From: Amycolatopsis aidingensis
GTDB taxonomy: Bacteria; Actinomycetota; Actinomycetes; Mycobacteriales; Pseudonocardiaceae
Length of the DNA: 64,000 nt
Direction: 5' to 3'
Assembly: GCF_018885265.1 (NCBI RefSeq)
Contig: NZ_CP076538.1
Location: 806,001-870,000 of the forward strand
A model generated the notes under the pieces. That model was not told the origin of the DNA. It saw nothing but the letters and a program-made list of their open reading frames with translations, and ran no database searches. A program made the position numbers and the translations under genes. Of this stretch, positions 28,356 to 38,105 are shown one piece after another; within the stretch, counting starts at the first letter, position 1, and every line of letters begins with the position of its first letter.

Positions 28356-29638
28356 GAGCCGCCCCCGCGCAGGATCCGCTTGCCCTCGGCCGCGATCCCG
28401 CGTACCTCGCGCATCGCCTCGGTGGTGCGGGCGTGCGCGAACATCTCGGCGGCGGTGCCGTGCCGTTCGGCCGCCGCGGCGACCTCCGCACCGCCGCGGT
28501 CCGCCCCGGCCACCAGCGCACCGAGCTCGGTGATCTCGGTGACCGCCTCCCCGCTGGCCACCCGCAGGTCCGTCCGCTCGGCGCGGACCCACTCCGCCCG
28601 CCGCCGGTGCCAGGACAGCAGCGGCGGGCCCGCCAGCAGCACCGCGGAGCCGAGCAGCACCCAGGGTGCCAGCGCGCTGATCCGCTGCCGCAGGTCGAAC
28701 GGCGCAGGCTGGGGGCGGCTGAAGGCCTGCTCGGTCCGCAACTCGTCGAACCTGGTCAGCACGGTGCCGATCCGGTCGTTCATCGGGCTGCCCTGCCGGA
28801 AGCTGGCGTTCTCGAACCGGCCGTAGGCGTAGTCCCTTGCCGAGATCAGCTTGCCGTGGTCCGACCCGCTGACCGCAACGTCCAGCCAGCGGCCATGCGC
28901 CACCAGCACAACGTCCTTGGGGAACTCGCTGGCCAGCGCGTGCGCGTAGTCCACGAGCGGCTGCCCCCGTTCCAGCGCGGGGAAGGCCGCCACCCGCAGG
29001 GTCAGCCCGGTGCGCTGCTCGACCCGCTCCAGCGGCAGTTCCACCGGGTCGGCGCGGCCGGGGGCGTTGTAGATCCGGTCGGTCCGCAGCCGTGCGGTCA
29101 GCGTGGCGAGCTGGTCGCTGGTGGGCGCGATGACCGCGTCGTGCGGGTAGCTCACCGCGGTGTCCTCGTCCTTGCTGTGCCGGATCAACGACCACAGCGC
29201 CTCGGTCACGTCGAGGTACGCGGTCTGCTGCCGCAGCTCGCCGAGATCGGAAGGGCCGGCCGCGGATCCCCCGTAGGCGCGGACGCCGATCCCGGCCACC
29301 TCGATCAGGGTGTGCCCGGAACGCTCGGCCCACTCCTTCAGCGGCTGGTAGACCCGCTCGTGGTAGTCCTCCCCGCTGGCGTAGTGCGCACCCTGCTCGT
29401 ACGGGCCGGTGTAGGGGCTCACCAGCAACCGCATGCCGGGGGTGAGCTCACCGCGGATCAGTTCCTCGTCGAACCGGGCCACCGCGCCCGGGGCGCGGTA
29501 GACCTGCCGCTGGGACAACGCCTGCATGGCGGCGTCCACGTCCAGCTTCGGCGGCAGCTCGCGCGGCTGCGCCGCGGCCGGAGCCGGGACGAGAACGGCC
29601 AGCACGGCGACGAGCGCCAGCGCCGTGCGCCCAGTCAT
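28352..29638 (-). CDS. Exported membrane protein with two TPM-like repeats (tentative)
   Basis: 428 residues with a signal peptide cleaved near A-A-A-Q, an extracytoplasmic region of about 290 residues made of two related halves (Q-V-Y-R-A-P-G and R-I-Y-N-A-P-G each open a half), a membrane helix around residues 320-342, then a charged cytoplasmic tail. The segment D-V-V-L-V-A-H-G-R-W-L-D-V-A-V-S-G resembles the TPM domain core strand pair; this is a weak similarity judged by eye. Start overlaps the acetyltransferase stop and its stop overlaps the next start. Confidence 0.68.
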   Translation of the reverse strand: MTGRTALALVAVLAVLVPAPAAAQPRELPPKLDVDAAMQALSQRQVYRAPGAVARFDEELIRGELTPGMRLLVSPYTGPYEQGAHYASGEDYHERVYQPLKEWAERSGHTLIEVAGIGVRAYGGSAAGPSDLGELRQQTAYLDVTEALWSLIRHSKDEDTAVSYPHDAVIAPTSDQLATLTARLRTDRIYNAPGRADPVELPLERVEQRTGLTLRVAAFPALERGQPLVDYAHALASEFPKDVVLVAHGRWLDVAVSGSDHGKLISARDYAYGRFENASFRQGSPMNDRIGTVLTRFDELRTEQAFSRPQPAPFDLRQRISALAPWVLLGSAVLLAGPPLLSWHRRRAEWVRAERTDLRVASGEAVTEITELGALVAGADRGGAEVAAAAERHGTAAEMFAHARTTEAMREVRGIAAEGKRILRGGGS

Positions 29639-30171
29639 AGCCCTGCCACCTCCGGGCCGCGGGTCAGGAAGATCTCCCGGTCCCCGTCGCGGGTGTCCTC
29701 CGCGCGGGCGAACCGGAAACCGCAGCGCCTGGCCACTGCGGCCGAGGCGGCGTTGCTCTCCGTGTGCTGGTAGGTGACCTGCCGCAACTCCAGTGCGCCG
29801 AAGCCGAACCGGAGTGCCGCGCCCAGCGCGTCGACCGCGACCCCCTGGCCGCGGGCCTGCGGATGCACCCACAACGCGACCTCCGCGGTGCCCGCGGGCA
29901 GGTCCAGCTTCTTCAGCCCGACCTCGCCGAGCATCCGTCCCGTCGTCGGCTCCGCGATACACCAGGAGCAGCGCCGGCCTGCCGCCCATTCCTCGGCCCG
30001 CTGGGTGACGTAGGCACCGGCCTCGGCGAGGGTGTCGATGCGCAGGTCCACGTATCGCCGGTGGGCGGCGTCGGCGAAGGCCTCCAGCAGGACAGGCCGG
30101 TCGTCCAGTAGTTCGTCAGCGCGTAGCTGGCGCAGGTAGTAGTTACCCGCGTTGATCTCGACCGGTTCCAC
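29635..30171 (-). CDS. GNAT-family N-acetyltransferase (RimJ/RimL type)
   Basis: 178 residues. The acetyl-CoA pyrophosphate loop is R-G-Q-G-V-A-V-D-A-L, preceded by a strand E-V-A-L-W-V-H-P and followed by V-T-Y-Q-H-T-E-S-N-A-A-S and R-C-G-F-R-F, the pattern of ribosomal-protein-acetyltransferase-like GNATs. Acceptor unknown. It is the first gene of the overlapping operon that continues with three membrane proteins and the adenylating enzyme. Confidence 0.83.
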   Translation of the reverse strand: MEPVEINAGNYYLRQLRADELLDDRPVLLEAFADAAHRRYVDLRIDTLAEAGAYVTQRAEEWAAGRRCSWCIAEPTTGRMLGEVGLKKLDLPAGTAEVALWVHPQARGQGVAVDALGAALRFGFGALELRQVTYQHTESNAASAAVARRCGFRFARAEDTRDGDREIFLTRGPEVAGL

Positions 30172-30225
30172 TCGCGGGAGGATACCGTCGGTCGGTTCGC
30201 GGGATTTCCGGCGCCACCGGGGCGT

Positions 30226-30621
30226 TCAGCCCGCCCGCCGCCCGGCGAGCAGCCACAGCACCACCAGCACCAGCGCCACCGGGACCAGCAGCAACAACAC
30301 CGGTACCCGGGGGATCAGCAGCAGCGCGGCGACCACTGCGATCCCGGCGATCGGCACCACCGCAGCGGGCAGCCTGCGCCCCAGCGCCCTGGACGGGGCG
30401 AACGCGGGCTGGTTCGGCAGCACGAACGCCGGCCGGGGCTCGGGAAGGTCGGTGAACAGCTCGGCGACCTCGCCGCGGGTCTGCGCCGCGGTGGCCTGGC
30501 TGGATCGGTCGCCGAACTCGGTCACGTCCAGGCGGCCGGTCCGCATGTGCTCGGCGAGCGCGTCCAGGGTTTCCTGGCGCTCGTCGTCGCTGAGCCGGAG
30601 GTGGGGCTGGTCGGCGCGCAC
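30226..30621 (-). CDS. DUF1707 protein with C-terminal membrane hairpin
   Basis: 131 residues. The N-terminal 60 residues form the DUF1707 helix set (L-R-L-S-D-D-E-R-Q-E-T-L-D-A-L, G-R-L-D-V-T-E-F-G-D-R), then a proline-rich linker and two close hydrophobic helices ending in R-R-A-G. Function of DUF1707 is not known; these are small actinobacterial membrane proteins sometimes linked to regulatory systems. A second DUF1707 gene is adjacent upstream. Confidence 0.85.
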   Translation of the reverse strand: MRADQPHLRLSDDERQETLDALAEHMRTGRLDVTEFGDRSSQATAAQTRGEVAELFTDLPEPRPAFVLPNQPAFAPSRALGRRLPAAVVPIAGIAVVAALLLIPRVPVLLLLVPVALVLVVLWLLAGRRAG

Positions 30622-30630
30622 ACCATGATC

Positions 30631-31119
30631 CTACGGCTGGTGCCGGGGTGAGCGATGCCAGCGCCGCCTGCCGCAGCCTGCTCCGTCCGCCCAGTCCTGC
30701 CCCCACAGGCCGCTGCCGATCGCCGTGACCACGGCGGGCAGCAGGAACCACCACCACCAGCCACCGGTGGCGAAGAACAGCACCATCCCGACGATCGCGC
30801 TGATCGGCACGGCGCTGGCGGCGATCCGTTGGCCCAGTGGGCGGTCCGTCCAGGTGCCGCCGCGGCCGGCCGGTTCCTGCTGGGGCGCGTGCGCGGGCAT
30901 GGCGCCGGGCGCGGGCCGGCCTGGATGCGGTGCGGGCAGGTCGGCGAAGATCGTGCCGAGCTCGCCTGCGGTCTTGGCCATGGTGACCCGGGCCGAGCGC
31001 TCGCCGTACTCGTCCACGTCGAGACGCCCCGCGCTCAGGTGCTCACCCAGCGCCTGCATCGCGGACTCGCGCTCGGCATCGCCGATCCGCAGCTCGGGTA
31101 CGGTGTCGTCGGTCACCAC
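30631..31119 (-). CDS. DUF1707 protein with membrane helices
   Basis: 162 residues. N-terminal DUF1707 (L-R-I-G-D-A-E-R-E-S-A-M-Q-A-L and G-R-L-D-V-D-E-Y-G-E-R), a Pro/His-rich linker, then two hydrophobic segments with an unusual run of tryptophans (G-G-W-W-W-W-F-L-L-P). A tandem paralogue of the preceding entry, nine bases apart on the same strand, so probably cotranscribed. Confidence 0.85.
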   Translation of the reverse strand: MVTDDTVPELRIGDAERESAMQALGEHLSAGRLDVDEYGERSARVTMAKTAGELGTIFADLPAPHPGRPAPGAMPAHAPQQEPAGRGGTWTDRPLGQRIAASAVPISAIVGMVLFFATGGWWWWFLLPAVVTAIGSGLWGQDWADGAGCGRRRWHRSPRHQP

Positions 31120-31186
31120 TCGATGGTAGGGCCGACAGCGGCCCGGTGGCCGCCGAGGCTGAAAAACTCTCAGTCTTGCGACTCAC

Positions 31187-32986
31187 TCAGTCTTTCAGCT
31201 CCAGCAGCACCGCGCCCTGGTTCACCGCCGAGCCGACCTCGACCGTGAGCCCGGTGACGGTGCCCGCCTTGTGCGCGGTGACCGGGTTCTCCATCTTCAT
31301 CGCCTCGAGCACCACGACCAGTTCGCCTGCCTCGACCCGCTGGCCCTCCTCGACCCCGAGCTTGACGATGGTGCCCTGCATGGGCGCGGTGACAGCGTCC
31401 CCGCTGACCGCGGTCTTCTGCCCACCGGCCCGCTTGCGCGGCTTGGCCTTGGCCGCCCCGTTGCCGTTGCCGTTGCCGCCCAGCGCCAGGTCGCCGGGCA
31501 GCGAGACCTCCAGCCTGCGCCCGCCGACCTCGACGATCACCTGCCTGCGCGCCTCGGCCTCCTCCTCGCCGGTCTCGGCCGGGCCGGGGTGGGGCTCGAT
31601 CCGGTTGTCGAACTCGGTCTCGATCCAGCGGGTGTGCACGGCGAACCCGTCCTCGTCCCCGACGAACATCGGGTCCCGCACCACCACCCGGTGGAAGGGG
31701 AGCACGGTGGGCAGCCCCTCGGCGACCATCTCGTCCAGGGCACGGCGGCTGCGTTCCAGCGCCTGCCTGCGGTCCGCGCCGGTGACGATCAGCTTGGCCA
31801 GCATGGAGTCGAACTGGCCGCCGATCACGCTGCCGCTCTGCACCCCGGAGTCGACCCGGATGCCGGGGCCTTCCGGGAACACCAGCCTGGTCACCGTGCC
31901 GGGGGCGGGCAGGAAGTTGCGGCCCGCGTCCTCGCCGTTGATCCGGAACTCGATGGAGTGCCCGCGCGGGGTGGGGTCCGCGGTGAACGGCAGTACCCCG
32001 CCCTCGGCGATCCGGAACTGCTCGCGGACCAGGTCGATGCCGGTGGTCTCCTCGGAGACCGGGTGCTCCACCTGCAGCCGGGTGTTCACCTCCAGGAAGG
32101 AGATGGTGCCGTCCACGCCGACCAGGTACTCCACCGTGCCTGCGCCGTAGTAGCCGGCCTGCTTGCAGATGGCCTTGGCCGACTCGTGGATGGTGGCGCG
32201 CTGCTCCTTGGTGAGGAACGGGGCCGGGGCCTCCTCGACCAGCTTCTGGTGCCTGCGTTGCAGCGAGCAGTCCCTGGTACCGACCACCACGGCGTTGCCG
32301 TGCATATCGGCGAGCACCTGCGCCTCGACATGCCGCGGGCGGTCCAGGTAGCGCTCCACGAAGCACTCGCCCCGGCCGAAGGCTGCCACCGCCTCGCGGG
32401 TGGCCGACTCGAACAGCTCGGGGATCTCCTCCTTGGTGCGGGCCACCTTCAGGCCCCTGCCGCCACCGCCGAAGGCCGCCTTGATGGCCACCGGAAGGCC
32501 GTGTTCCTCGGCGAAGGCGACGACCTCATCGGCGCTGGCCGCCGGGTCCTTGGTTCCCGGCACCAGCGGGGCGCCTGCCTGCAGCGCGAGATGCCGCGCG
32601 GTCACCTTGTCCCCGAGGTCCCTGATCGCCTGCGGGCTCGGCCCGATCCAGGTCAGGCCCGCGTCCAGCACGGCCTGCGCGAAGTCGGCGTTCTCGGAGA
32701 GGAAGCCGTAGCCGGGGTGCACCGAGTCCGCGCCAGCGCGCTTGGCCACGTCGAGCAGCTTGTCGAAGACCAGGTAGGTCTCGGCCGCGGTGCTGCCGCC
32801 CAGCGCGAAGGCCTCGTCGGCGAGCCGGACGTGCGGCGCTTCCCGGTCCGGGTCGGCGTAGACCGCGACGGTGCCAAGACCGGCGTCCTTGGCCGCGCGG
32901 ATCACCCGTACGGCGATCTCGCCGCGGTTGGCGATGAGCACCTTCGTGACCGGTCCGCCCTGAGTCGCCTTGGCTGGTTCGGGCAC
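31187..32986 (-). CDS. accA3: Acyl-CoA carboxylase alpha subunit (biotin carboxylase plus biotin carrier)
   Basis: 599 residues from the GTG at 32986, chosen because AGGAGG lies just upstream. The biotin carboxylase domain shows [20 protein letters not shown] glycine-rich ATP loop, and [10 protein letters not shown]; a C-terminal biotinyl domain carries E-A-M-K-M with the biotinylated Lys at about 564. An Asn/Gly repeat linker joins the two. Carboxylates biotin for acetyl-/propionyl-CoA carboxylase; partners AccD5 and AccE and the ligase BirA are encoded 10 kb away. A weak CTGAAA/TTTCAG stem with T5 follows the stop. Confidence 0.95.
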   Translation of the reverse strand: MPEPAKATQGGPVTKVLIANRGEIAVRVIRAAKDAGLGTVAVYADPDREAPHVRLADEAFALGGSTAAETYLVFDKLLDVAKRAGADSVHPGYGFLSENADFAQAVLDAGLTWIGPSPQAIRDLGDKVTARHLALQAGAPLVPGTKDPAASADEVVAFAEEHGLPVAIKAAFGGGGRGLKVARTKEEIPELFESATREAVAAFGRGECFVERYLDRPRHVEAQVLADMHGNAVVVGTRDCSLQRRHQKLVEEAPAPFLTKEQRATIHESAKAICKQAGYYGAGTVEYLVGVDGTISFLEVNTRLQVEHPVSEETTGIDLVREQFRIAEGGVLPFTADPTPRGHSIEFRINGEDAGRNFLPAPGTVTRLVFPEGPGIRVDSGVQSGSVIGGQFDSMLAKLIVTGADRRQALERSRRALDEMVAEGLPTVLPFHRVVVRDPMFVGDEDGFAVHTRWIETEFDNRIEPHPGPAETGEEEAEARRQVIVEVGGRRLEVSLPGDLALGGNGNGNGAAKAKPRKRAGGQKTAVSGDAVTAPMQGTIVKLGVEEGQRVEAGELVVVLEAMKMENPVTAHKAGTVTGLTVEVGSAVNQGAVLLELKD

Positions 32987-33107
32987 GCCTGCCTCCTGTT
33001 CGTGAAACTCCGGCCTCGACTCGCCGGTGCGCCCTTGCACCGGTGGGCCTCGCAGCAGTTTACGGACAGAAGTGCCGGTTTGTGCCCGCGCGGTGATGAG
33101 AGGCGGC

Positions 33108-33488
33108 TCACCCGGAGGCGGCGGCGTCGTGCCTTAGCCGCTCGGGCAGTTCGGTGTCCAGCAGGATGGCCTCGTAAGGCTGGGCCTGGTAGATCCGGCT
33201 CAGCTCCTCGCTGCGCACCAGCACCCACGGCTGGTGCTGGCCGCAGCAGCGCACCAGCCGGTCCAGTGCGGAGTAGGCCAGCAGCGCGAGCTTGCCGTCC
33301 TCGGTGCGGCGCAGCTCGGCGGCCATGGTGCTGCCGCCCTCGCCGGTCGGGTACTGCCCGCATGGGACATAGACCATCGGCGGGAAGCCGGGCGGCACGG
33401 GCTGCGGGGCGGGCTTGCCGGCGTTCGGGTTGCTCATGGTGTCCACGTTGCTCACAGGGTTGCTCACAGGAACAACATAGTCGGGCAC
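33108..33488 (-). CDS. SseB/SAV_915-like small protein
   Basis: Up to 126 residues, cytoplasmic, no membrane segment. The core has V-Y-V-P-C-G, a helix [23 protein letters not shown] and Q-P-W-V-L-V, resembling the SseB-like SAV_915 group of unknown function. Start is uncertain: GTG 33488 has the best ribosome-binding site (GAGG), but three closely spaced in-frame starts (33467, 33455, 33437) each open a copy of the tripeptide start-Ser-Asn. Divergent from the membrane protein at 33535. Confidence 0.7.
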   Translation of the reverse strand: MPDYVVPVSNPVSNVDTMSNPNAGKPAPQPVPPGFPPMVYVPCGQYPTGEGGSTMAAELRRTEDGKLALLAYSALDRLVRCCGQHQPWVLVRSEELSRIYQAQPYEAILLDTELPERLRHDAAASG

Positions 33489-33534
33489 TTTGAGCTACCT
33501 CGCCGGGTGGTGCGGTTGGATTTACCCTGATCAT

Positions 33535-34251
33535 GTGACCACCCCGCAGCCGCCCCGAGCTTCTCGCTCCGTGCTGCTGACGGTGGTGCTCGCCGCCGTG
33601 GTGACGGCGGGAGCGCTGGTGACGGCGGTGCTGCTGCGGCCGGAGCGCACCGAGCCCACCCCCGCGGCACCCATGCCCGGCCCCAGCACCGCGGCGCAGG
33701 AGTGCGGGGACGGTGCCTGCCGCGAGCTGGCCTCGGCGCGGGTGCACGGCACCGAGGTCGCGCTGCTGGCCGGGCAGGACGGCCGTGCGGCGCGGGTGCG
33801 GGTCGGCGGCCCCGGTTCGGACACGGTGCTGGAGACCACCATCACCGCGATGGGTGCCCGGCTGGACGAGGACTCACTGGACTGTGTCGAGGCGGTGACC
33901 TCGGAGGCCTCGGCCTGCCTGGTACGCGGGTCAATGGACGGTGCCGAGATCGGCGAGGTGCTGATCTCCAGGGGGGACGGCTGGCGGCAGGCGGAGCGGC
34001 CGTACTTCTCCGACGCCGGGCTGATCGTGCTGGACGACGTGACCGGCAGCGGGGAGCCGGAGGTCGTGGTCGTCCAGCACATCTGCTCGCAGTCCGGCTC
34101 GGCGGCCTGCCAGGTGCGCCCGGTGCGTGCCGAAGTGTTCGGCCTTGGTGGGGAGCACTACGGCTGCACCGGCAGCTACACCGCCCCCGGCCACATCCGC
34201 GGCTGGCCGGATATCAAGGTCTACCCCCGTCAGCTCCGCCCCTGCCGCTGA
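33535..34251 (+). CDS. Single-pass membrane protein with extracytoplasmic domain, unknown function
   Basis: 238 residues from GTG 33535. One N-terminal membrane helix (V-L-L-T-V-V-L-A-A-V-V-T-A-G-A-L-V) then a Pro/Thr stalk and a globular domain of about 190 residues rich in cysteines (six or more, likely disulfides) including D-D-V-T-G-S-G-E-P-E-V-V-V-V, a strand-turn resembling FG-GAP/integrin-like repeats. The hexamer TACCCT at 33523-33528 ends six bases before the GTG, the spacing of a minus-10 box for a leaderless transcript; no ribosome-binding site is seen. Confidence 0.7.
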   Translation: MTTPQPPRASRSVLLTVVLAAVVTAGALVTAVLLRPERTEPTPAAPMPGPSTAAQECGDGACRELASARVHGTEVALLAGQDGRAARVRVGGPGSDTVLETTITAMGARLDEDSLDCVEAVTSEASACLVRGSMDGAEIGEVLISRGDGWRQAERPYFSDAGLIVLDDVTGSGEPEVVVVQHICSQSGSAACQVRPVRAEVFGLGGEHYGCTGSYTAPGHIRGWPDIKVYPRQLRPCR

Positions 34252-34258
34252 CGTTCCG

Positions 34259-35440
34259 TCAGTCCCAGGTGACCGGGAGCCGGTGCACCCCGTAGATGTT
34301 CGCCTTGTCCCGCATCGGGACCTCCTCGGGCGGGACGGCCAGCCGCAGCCTCGGGAACCAGCCGACCAGCGCGGGAAAGGCGATCCGCATTTCCACCCTG
34401 GCCAGCTGCTGGCCGAGACACTGGTGCACGCCGTGCCCGAAGGCCAGGTGGCCGGTGGCCTTCCGGTGCAGGTCGAGGGCGTCCGGCGCGGGGAACTGCC
34501 CGGGGTCCCGGTTGGCGGCCTGCACGGACAGGATGACCGTTTCGCCCGCCCTGATCAACTGACCGCCCAGCTCGACGTCCTCGAGCGCGGCCCGCGCGCC
34601 GGGGTCGGCGATGCTCAGGTACCGCAGCAGTTCCTCGACGGCGTTCTCGGCGAGGTCCGGTTCGGTGCCCAGCGCGGCGAACTGATCCGGATTCCGCAGC
34701 AGCGCGAACGTGCCGAGGGCCAGCATGCTGGTCGTGGTCTCGAATCCGGCACCCAGCAGGAAGTTGGCGATCCCGGCGAGCTCGTCGTCGGTGAGGTCAC
34801 TGGTGGTCAGGTCGCTCAGCACGTCGCCGGTGGGTTCGGCGCGCTTGGCCAGCACCAGTTCGTGCATGTAGTCCTGCACGGCCTGGTAGGCAGCGCCCTT
34901 CTCTTCCATGGTGGCCTCGTAGCTGGTCACCGTGGTCGCGTTGCGGTGGAAGAACTCCCGGTCCGCGTACGGCACGCCGAGCAGCTCGCAGATCATGCGC
35001 ATCGGAATGGGCTCCGCGTACGCCTCGACGAGATCGACCGGCGGCCCCTGTCGCTCCATCGCGTCCAGGCACTCGGTGGTGATCTCCTCGATCCGCGCGG
35101 TCAGCTCGCGCATCCGGCGGGTGGTGAACTTTCCGGTGAGCAGCTTCCGGTAGCGGGTGTGCTCGGGTGCGTCGACGCCGCTGGGGTCACCAGGCGGGGC
35201 CGGGGGCAACTCGGCGGGCGCCCCGGGAAACGGAAGGTGCAGGAGTTCGTACCGGGAGCTGAACCGGCTGTCGGCGAACACCGCGCGGACCAGGGCGTGA
35301 CTGGTCACCAGCCAGCCCACATGCCCGTCAGGGAAGGCCAGCCGGGTGATCGGTTCGCGCTCGCGGATCCGGCCCAGTTCCGCCGGCGGGTCGAAGGGGC
35401 AGCCCGTGGCGCGGCCCGCGGGCAGTGACTGCACGGTCAT
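34259..35440 (-). CDS. Cytochrome P450 (bacterial class I type)
   Basis: 393 residues. I-helix G-A-G-F-E-T-T-T with acid/alcohol-like pair, K-helix E-E-L-L-R (ExxR), and heme loop [11 protein letters not shown] with the cysteine ligand, in a CYP105/107-like frame. Soluble monooxygenase needing ferredoxin and reductase partners that are not encoded nearby. It follows the ABC permease by 25 bases on the same strand, so it appears to be the last gene of the RHH/DUF4097/ABC operon. Substrate unknown. Confidence 0.92.
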   Translation of the reverse strand: MTVQSLPAGRATGCPFDPPAELGRIREREPITRLAFPDGHVGWLVTSHALVRAVFADSRFSSRYELLHLPFPGAPAELPPAPPGDPSGVDAPEHTRYRKLLTGKFTTRRMRELTARIEEITTECLDAMERQGPPVDLVEAYAEPIPMRMICELLGVPYADREFFHRNATTVTSYEATMEEKGAAYQAVQDYMHELVLAKRAEPTGDVLSDLTTSDLTDDELAGIANFLLGAGFETTTSMLALGTFALLRNPDQFAALGTEPDLAENAVEELLRYLSIADPGARAALEDVELGGQLIRAGETVILSVQAANRDPGQFPAPDALDLHRKATGHLAFGHGVHQCLGQQLARVEMRIAFPALVGWFPRLRLAVPPEEVPMRDKANIYGVHRLPVTWD

Positions 35441-35465
35441 CGTCTTCTCCTTTGGGTTTCCGGGG

Positions 35466-36251
35466 TCACCGGCTGTACTCGCGGTTGAACAACTTCTTGG
35501 ACCAGGCGTAGCCGCCGACCGCGATGACGAGGCACCAGCCGAGGGCGAACAGTGCGTGGTTCCCGATCGGCGTGCCCATCAGCAGGCCGCGCAGGGTCTC
35601 GATGATCGGCGTGAACGGCTGGTACTCGGCGAACCAGCGCAGACCGTCCGGCATGGACTCGGTTGGTACGAAACCGCTGCCGAGGAACGGCAGGAAGATC
35701 AGCGGCATGGGCAGGTTGCTCGCGGTCTCGACGCTCTTGCTCACCTGGCCGAGCGCCACCGAGAACCAGACGAGCGCGAATGTCACGGCGGCGAGGACGC
35801 CGGCCACGGCGAACCATTCGCCCACGCTCGCCGACGGCCGGAAGCCGACCAGCAGCGCGACCCCGATCACGATGGTCAGTGCGAAGGCGGCCTGGATCAT
35901 GCTGCCGAGGACGTGCCCGGTCAGCACCGACACGCGGGCGATGGCCATGGTGCGGAAGCGGGCGATGATCCCCTCGGTCAGGTCCATCGCGACCGAGATC
36001 GAGGTCCCCTGGATCACCGCGGTCACGGTCATCAGGATGATTGCCGGTGCGACGTAGTTGACGTACTCGGCGCGCCCGCCGGAAGCACCGCCGAGGCCGT
36101 CGCCGAGCGTGCCGCCGAAGACGTAGACGAACAGCAGCAGGAAGACGACCGGCATGCCGACGAGCAGCACCGTCATCGACGGGTACCGCAGCATGTGCCG
36201 GAGATTTCGGCGCAGCATCGTCGCCGAGTCGGTCAGGGCGTGGGTGGTCAT
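35466..36251 (-). CDS. ABC-2 type permease, DrrB-like
   Basis: 261 residues with six hydrophobic segments, preceded by the amphipathic [12 protein letters not shown] motif of ABC-2 permeases and containing [10 protein letters not shown] and [11 protein letters not shown]. It pairs with the ATPase gene through an ATGA overlap. Such DrrAB pairs export hydrophobic compounds such as anthracyclines; the substrate here is unknown. Confidence 0.9.
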   Translation of the reverse strand: MTTHALTDSATMLRRNLRHMLRYPSMTVLLVGMPVVFLLLFVYVFGGTLGDGLGGASGGRAEYVNYVAPAIILMTVTAVIQGTSISVAMDLTEGIIARFRTMAIARVSVLTGHVLGSMIQAAFALTIVIGVALLVGFRPSASVGEWFAVAGVLAAVTFALVWFSVALGQVSKSVETASNLPMPLIFLPFLGSGFVPTESMPDGLRWFAEYQPFTPIIETLRGLLMGTPIGNHALFALGWCLVIAVGGYAWSKKLFNREYSR

Positions 36252-37207
36252 GGCGTGGTCACCTTCTCGTTCTGGGGTTGGCCGGTGAGGGCGAGGAAGA
36301 CGTCATCGAGGTCGGGGGTGTGCACGGACAACTCGTCCACCTCGACCGACTCGCGATCGAGCCGGTCGAGCAGATCCTTGAGGGACCGGAGGCTGCCGTC
36401 GTTCGGCACGCGCAGGGTGAACGTGTCCTCCTCGCGCGTCGCCCGGTCGAGCAGGCGCGCGGCCGACTGAAGGCGCTGCGCGTCGGCGAACCGGAGGCTG
36501 ACGTGGCCGCCGGGGATGCGGCGCTTCAGCTCGGCCGCGGTTCCCTCGGCGACCAGCCGCCCGTGGTCGAGCACCCCGATCCGGTCGGCGAGTTCGTCGG
36601 CCTCCTCGAGGTACTGCGTGGTCAGCAGGATGGTGACGCCCTCGGCGACGAGCTCGCGGACGATCTGCCACAGGCCGCGGCGGCTGCGTGGGTCGAGCCC
36701 GGTTGTCGGCTCGTCCAGAAAGATCACCTGCGGGCTGCCGACCAGCGTCATCGCCAGGTCGAGCCGCCGCCGCATGCCACCGGAGTACGTTGCCGCCTGC
36801 TTCCTGCCCGATTCGGCGAGGTCGAACTGCTCCAGCAGCTCGGCGGCCCGCCTGCGGCCCCGTGCCCGGCCGAGATGGTGCAGGTCGGCCATCAGGAGCA
36901 GGTTCTCCTCGCCGGTGAGCAGGTTGTCCACCGCCGAGAACTGGCCGGTGACGCCGATCGCGGCGCGGACGGCGTCCGGTTCGGCCGCCAGGTCATGACC
37001 GCAGATCCGCGCTGTACCGGCGTCCGAACTGATCAAAGTGGACAGTATTTTGACCGCGGTGGTCTTCCCTGCCCCGTTGGCACCGAGCAGCGCGTACACG
37101 CTCGCGCGCGGGACGCTGAGGTCGACCCCGTCGAGCACGAGGTGGTCACCGAACGACTTGCGCAGTCCGGTCGCCACGATCGCAGGCTGGGACGGCGTGC
37201 TGGCCAT
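36248..37207 (-). CDS. ABC transporter ATPase, daunorubicin-resistance DrrA type
   Basis: 319 residues from ATG 37207, preferred over the ATG at 37231 because GGAAGGAAA precedes it. Walker A G-A-N-G-A-G-K-T-T, signature Y-S-G-G-M-R-R-R-L-D-L-A, Walker B V-I-F-L-D-E-P-T-T-G-L-D, switch histidine replaced by the T-T-Q-Y-L-E-E-A-D-E-L-A segment typical of DrrA, and the DrrA C-terminal domain ending with L-D-D-V-F-L-A-L-T-G. Couples ATP hydrolysis to the adjacent permease. Confidence 0.93.
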   Translation of the reverse strand: MASTPSQPAIVATGLRKSFGDHLVLDGVDLSVPRASVYALLGANGAGKTTAVKILSTLISSDAGTARICGHDLAAEPDAVRAAIGVTGQFSAVDNLLTGEENLLLMADLHHLGRARGRRRAAELLEQFDLAESGRKQAATYSGGMRRRLDLAMTLVGSPQVIFLDEPTTGLDPRSRRGLWQIVRELVAEGVTILLTTQYLEEADELADRIGVLDHGRLVAEGTAAELKRRIPGGHVSLRFADAQRLQSAARLLDRATREEDTFTLRVPNDGSLRSLKDLLDRLDRESVEVDELSVHTPDLDDVFLALTGQPQNEKVTTP

Positions 37208-37231
37208 AGCATTTCCTTCCGAAGTGGACAT

Positions 37232-38023
37232 TCAGGAGCGGTGGATGGTGATGTCGCCGAACGAGGTGCTGGCCCGCACCTCGACGGTCTCGTCCGCGGA
37301 TTCCGGCCCGGCCGCGGCCTCCAGCGAGTTGTGCACCCGCCCGAATCCGGTGTGCAGGTCCAGCCAGGCTGCGGTGCGCTCGGCGATGCCGACTTCGATA
37401 CCGCCCATCGCGGTCTTCGCCACCACCGAGCCGCGCACTACCCCGCCGATCCGGATGTGGCCGCTGCTGGTCTTCAGCTCGCCGCCCGCGTCCGCGCGGT
37501 CGATCGAGATGTCCCCGTTGGAGTTCTTGACCTCGGTGCTGCCGGTGACCTCGCCGACCTGCACCCGGCCGGAGCCGGTGTTGATCTCCGCGTTGCCATC
37601 GACCCGCGCGGCCGCGACGTCGCCGGTCGAGGTGCGGACGTCCAGCGGTCCGGTGTGATCCAGCCGGAGGTGTCCGAGGCCGGTCTTGTACCGGCACTCG
37701 CCGAGGCGGCCGGTGCTGCCGAGGTCACCGAGCTGCGCGCTGCCCTCCACCCTGGACCCGGCGGGAAGCTCGACGGTGATGTCGACCGACCGGGTCTTCT
37801 TGGAGAAGTCGAAGGGGCGGATCTTCGGCGCCTTGATCTGCAAGGTGCCGTTCGCGTACTCGACGCGGACCTGCCGCGCGGCCTGCACATCGGACTCGTC
37901 GGACTCGTCGGAAGGGCGCACCTCGACCACGGTGTCGGCCCGGTCGCTTGCGACCATCCGCACGTGGCCCACGGCGAGTTCGATCCGGACGGAGATCGGT
38001 TCGGGTGTGTCGAAAGTAGGCAT
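37232..38023 (-). CDS. DUF4097-type beta-repeat protein
   Basis: 263 residues from ATG 38023 (GGAGGGG upstream). Mostly short beta strands with repeating G-D-I/V, G-S-G-R-V, S-N-G-D-I-S-I and S-S-G-H-I-R-I turns, the pattern of the DUF4097 beta-helix-like domain. No signal peptide, so cytoplasmic. DUF4097 proteins commonly precede DrrAB-type ABC genes in actinobacteria; biochemical function is unknown. It lies between the RHH gene and the ATPase gene with short gaps. Confidence 0.85.
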   Translation of the reverse strand: MPTFDTPEPISVRIELAVGHVRMVASDRADTVVEVRPSDESDESDVQAARQVRVEYANGTLQIKAPKIRPFDFSKKTRSVDITVELPAGSRVEGSAQLGDLGSTGRLGECRYKTGLGHLRLDHTGPLDVRTSTGDVAAARVDGNAEINTGSGRVQVGEVTGSTEVKNSNGDISIDRADAGGELKTSSGHIRIGGVVRGSVVAKTAMGGIEVGIAERTAAWLDLHTGFGRVHNSLEAAAGPESADETVEVRASTSFGDITIHRS

Positions 38024-38105
38024 AGTTGTCCCCTCCTCAGGGGTTGAACAGGAATCCCCGCAGGTCGGGGCTGAATGGGAGGGCGCGGGCTCGCGCCCGG
38101 TGTGG

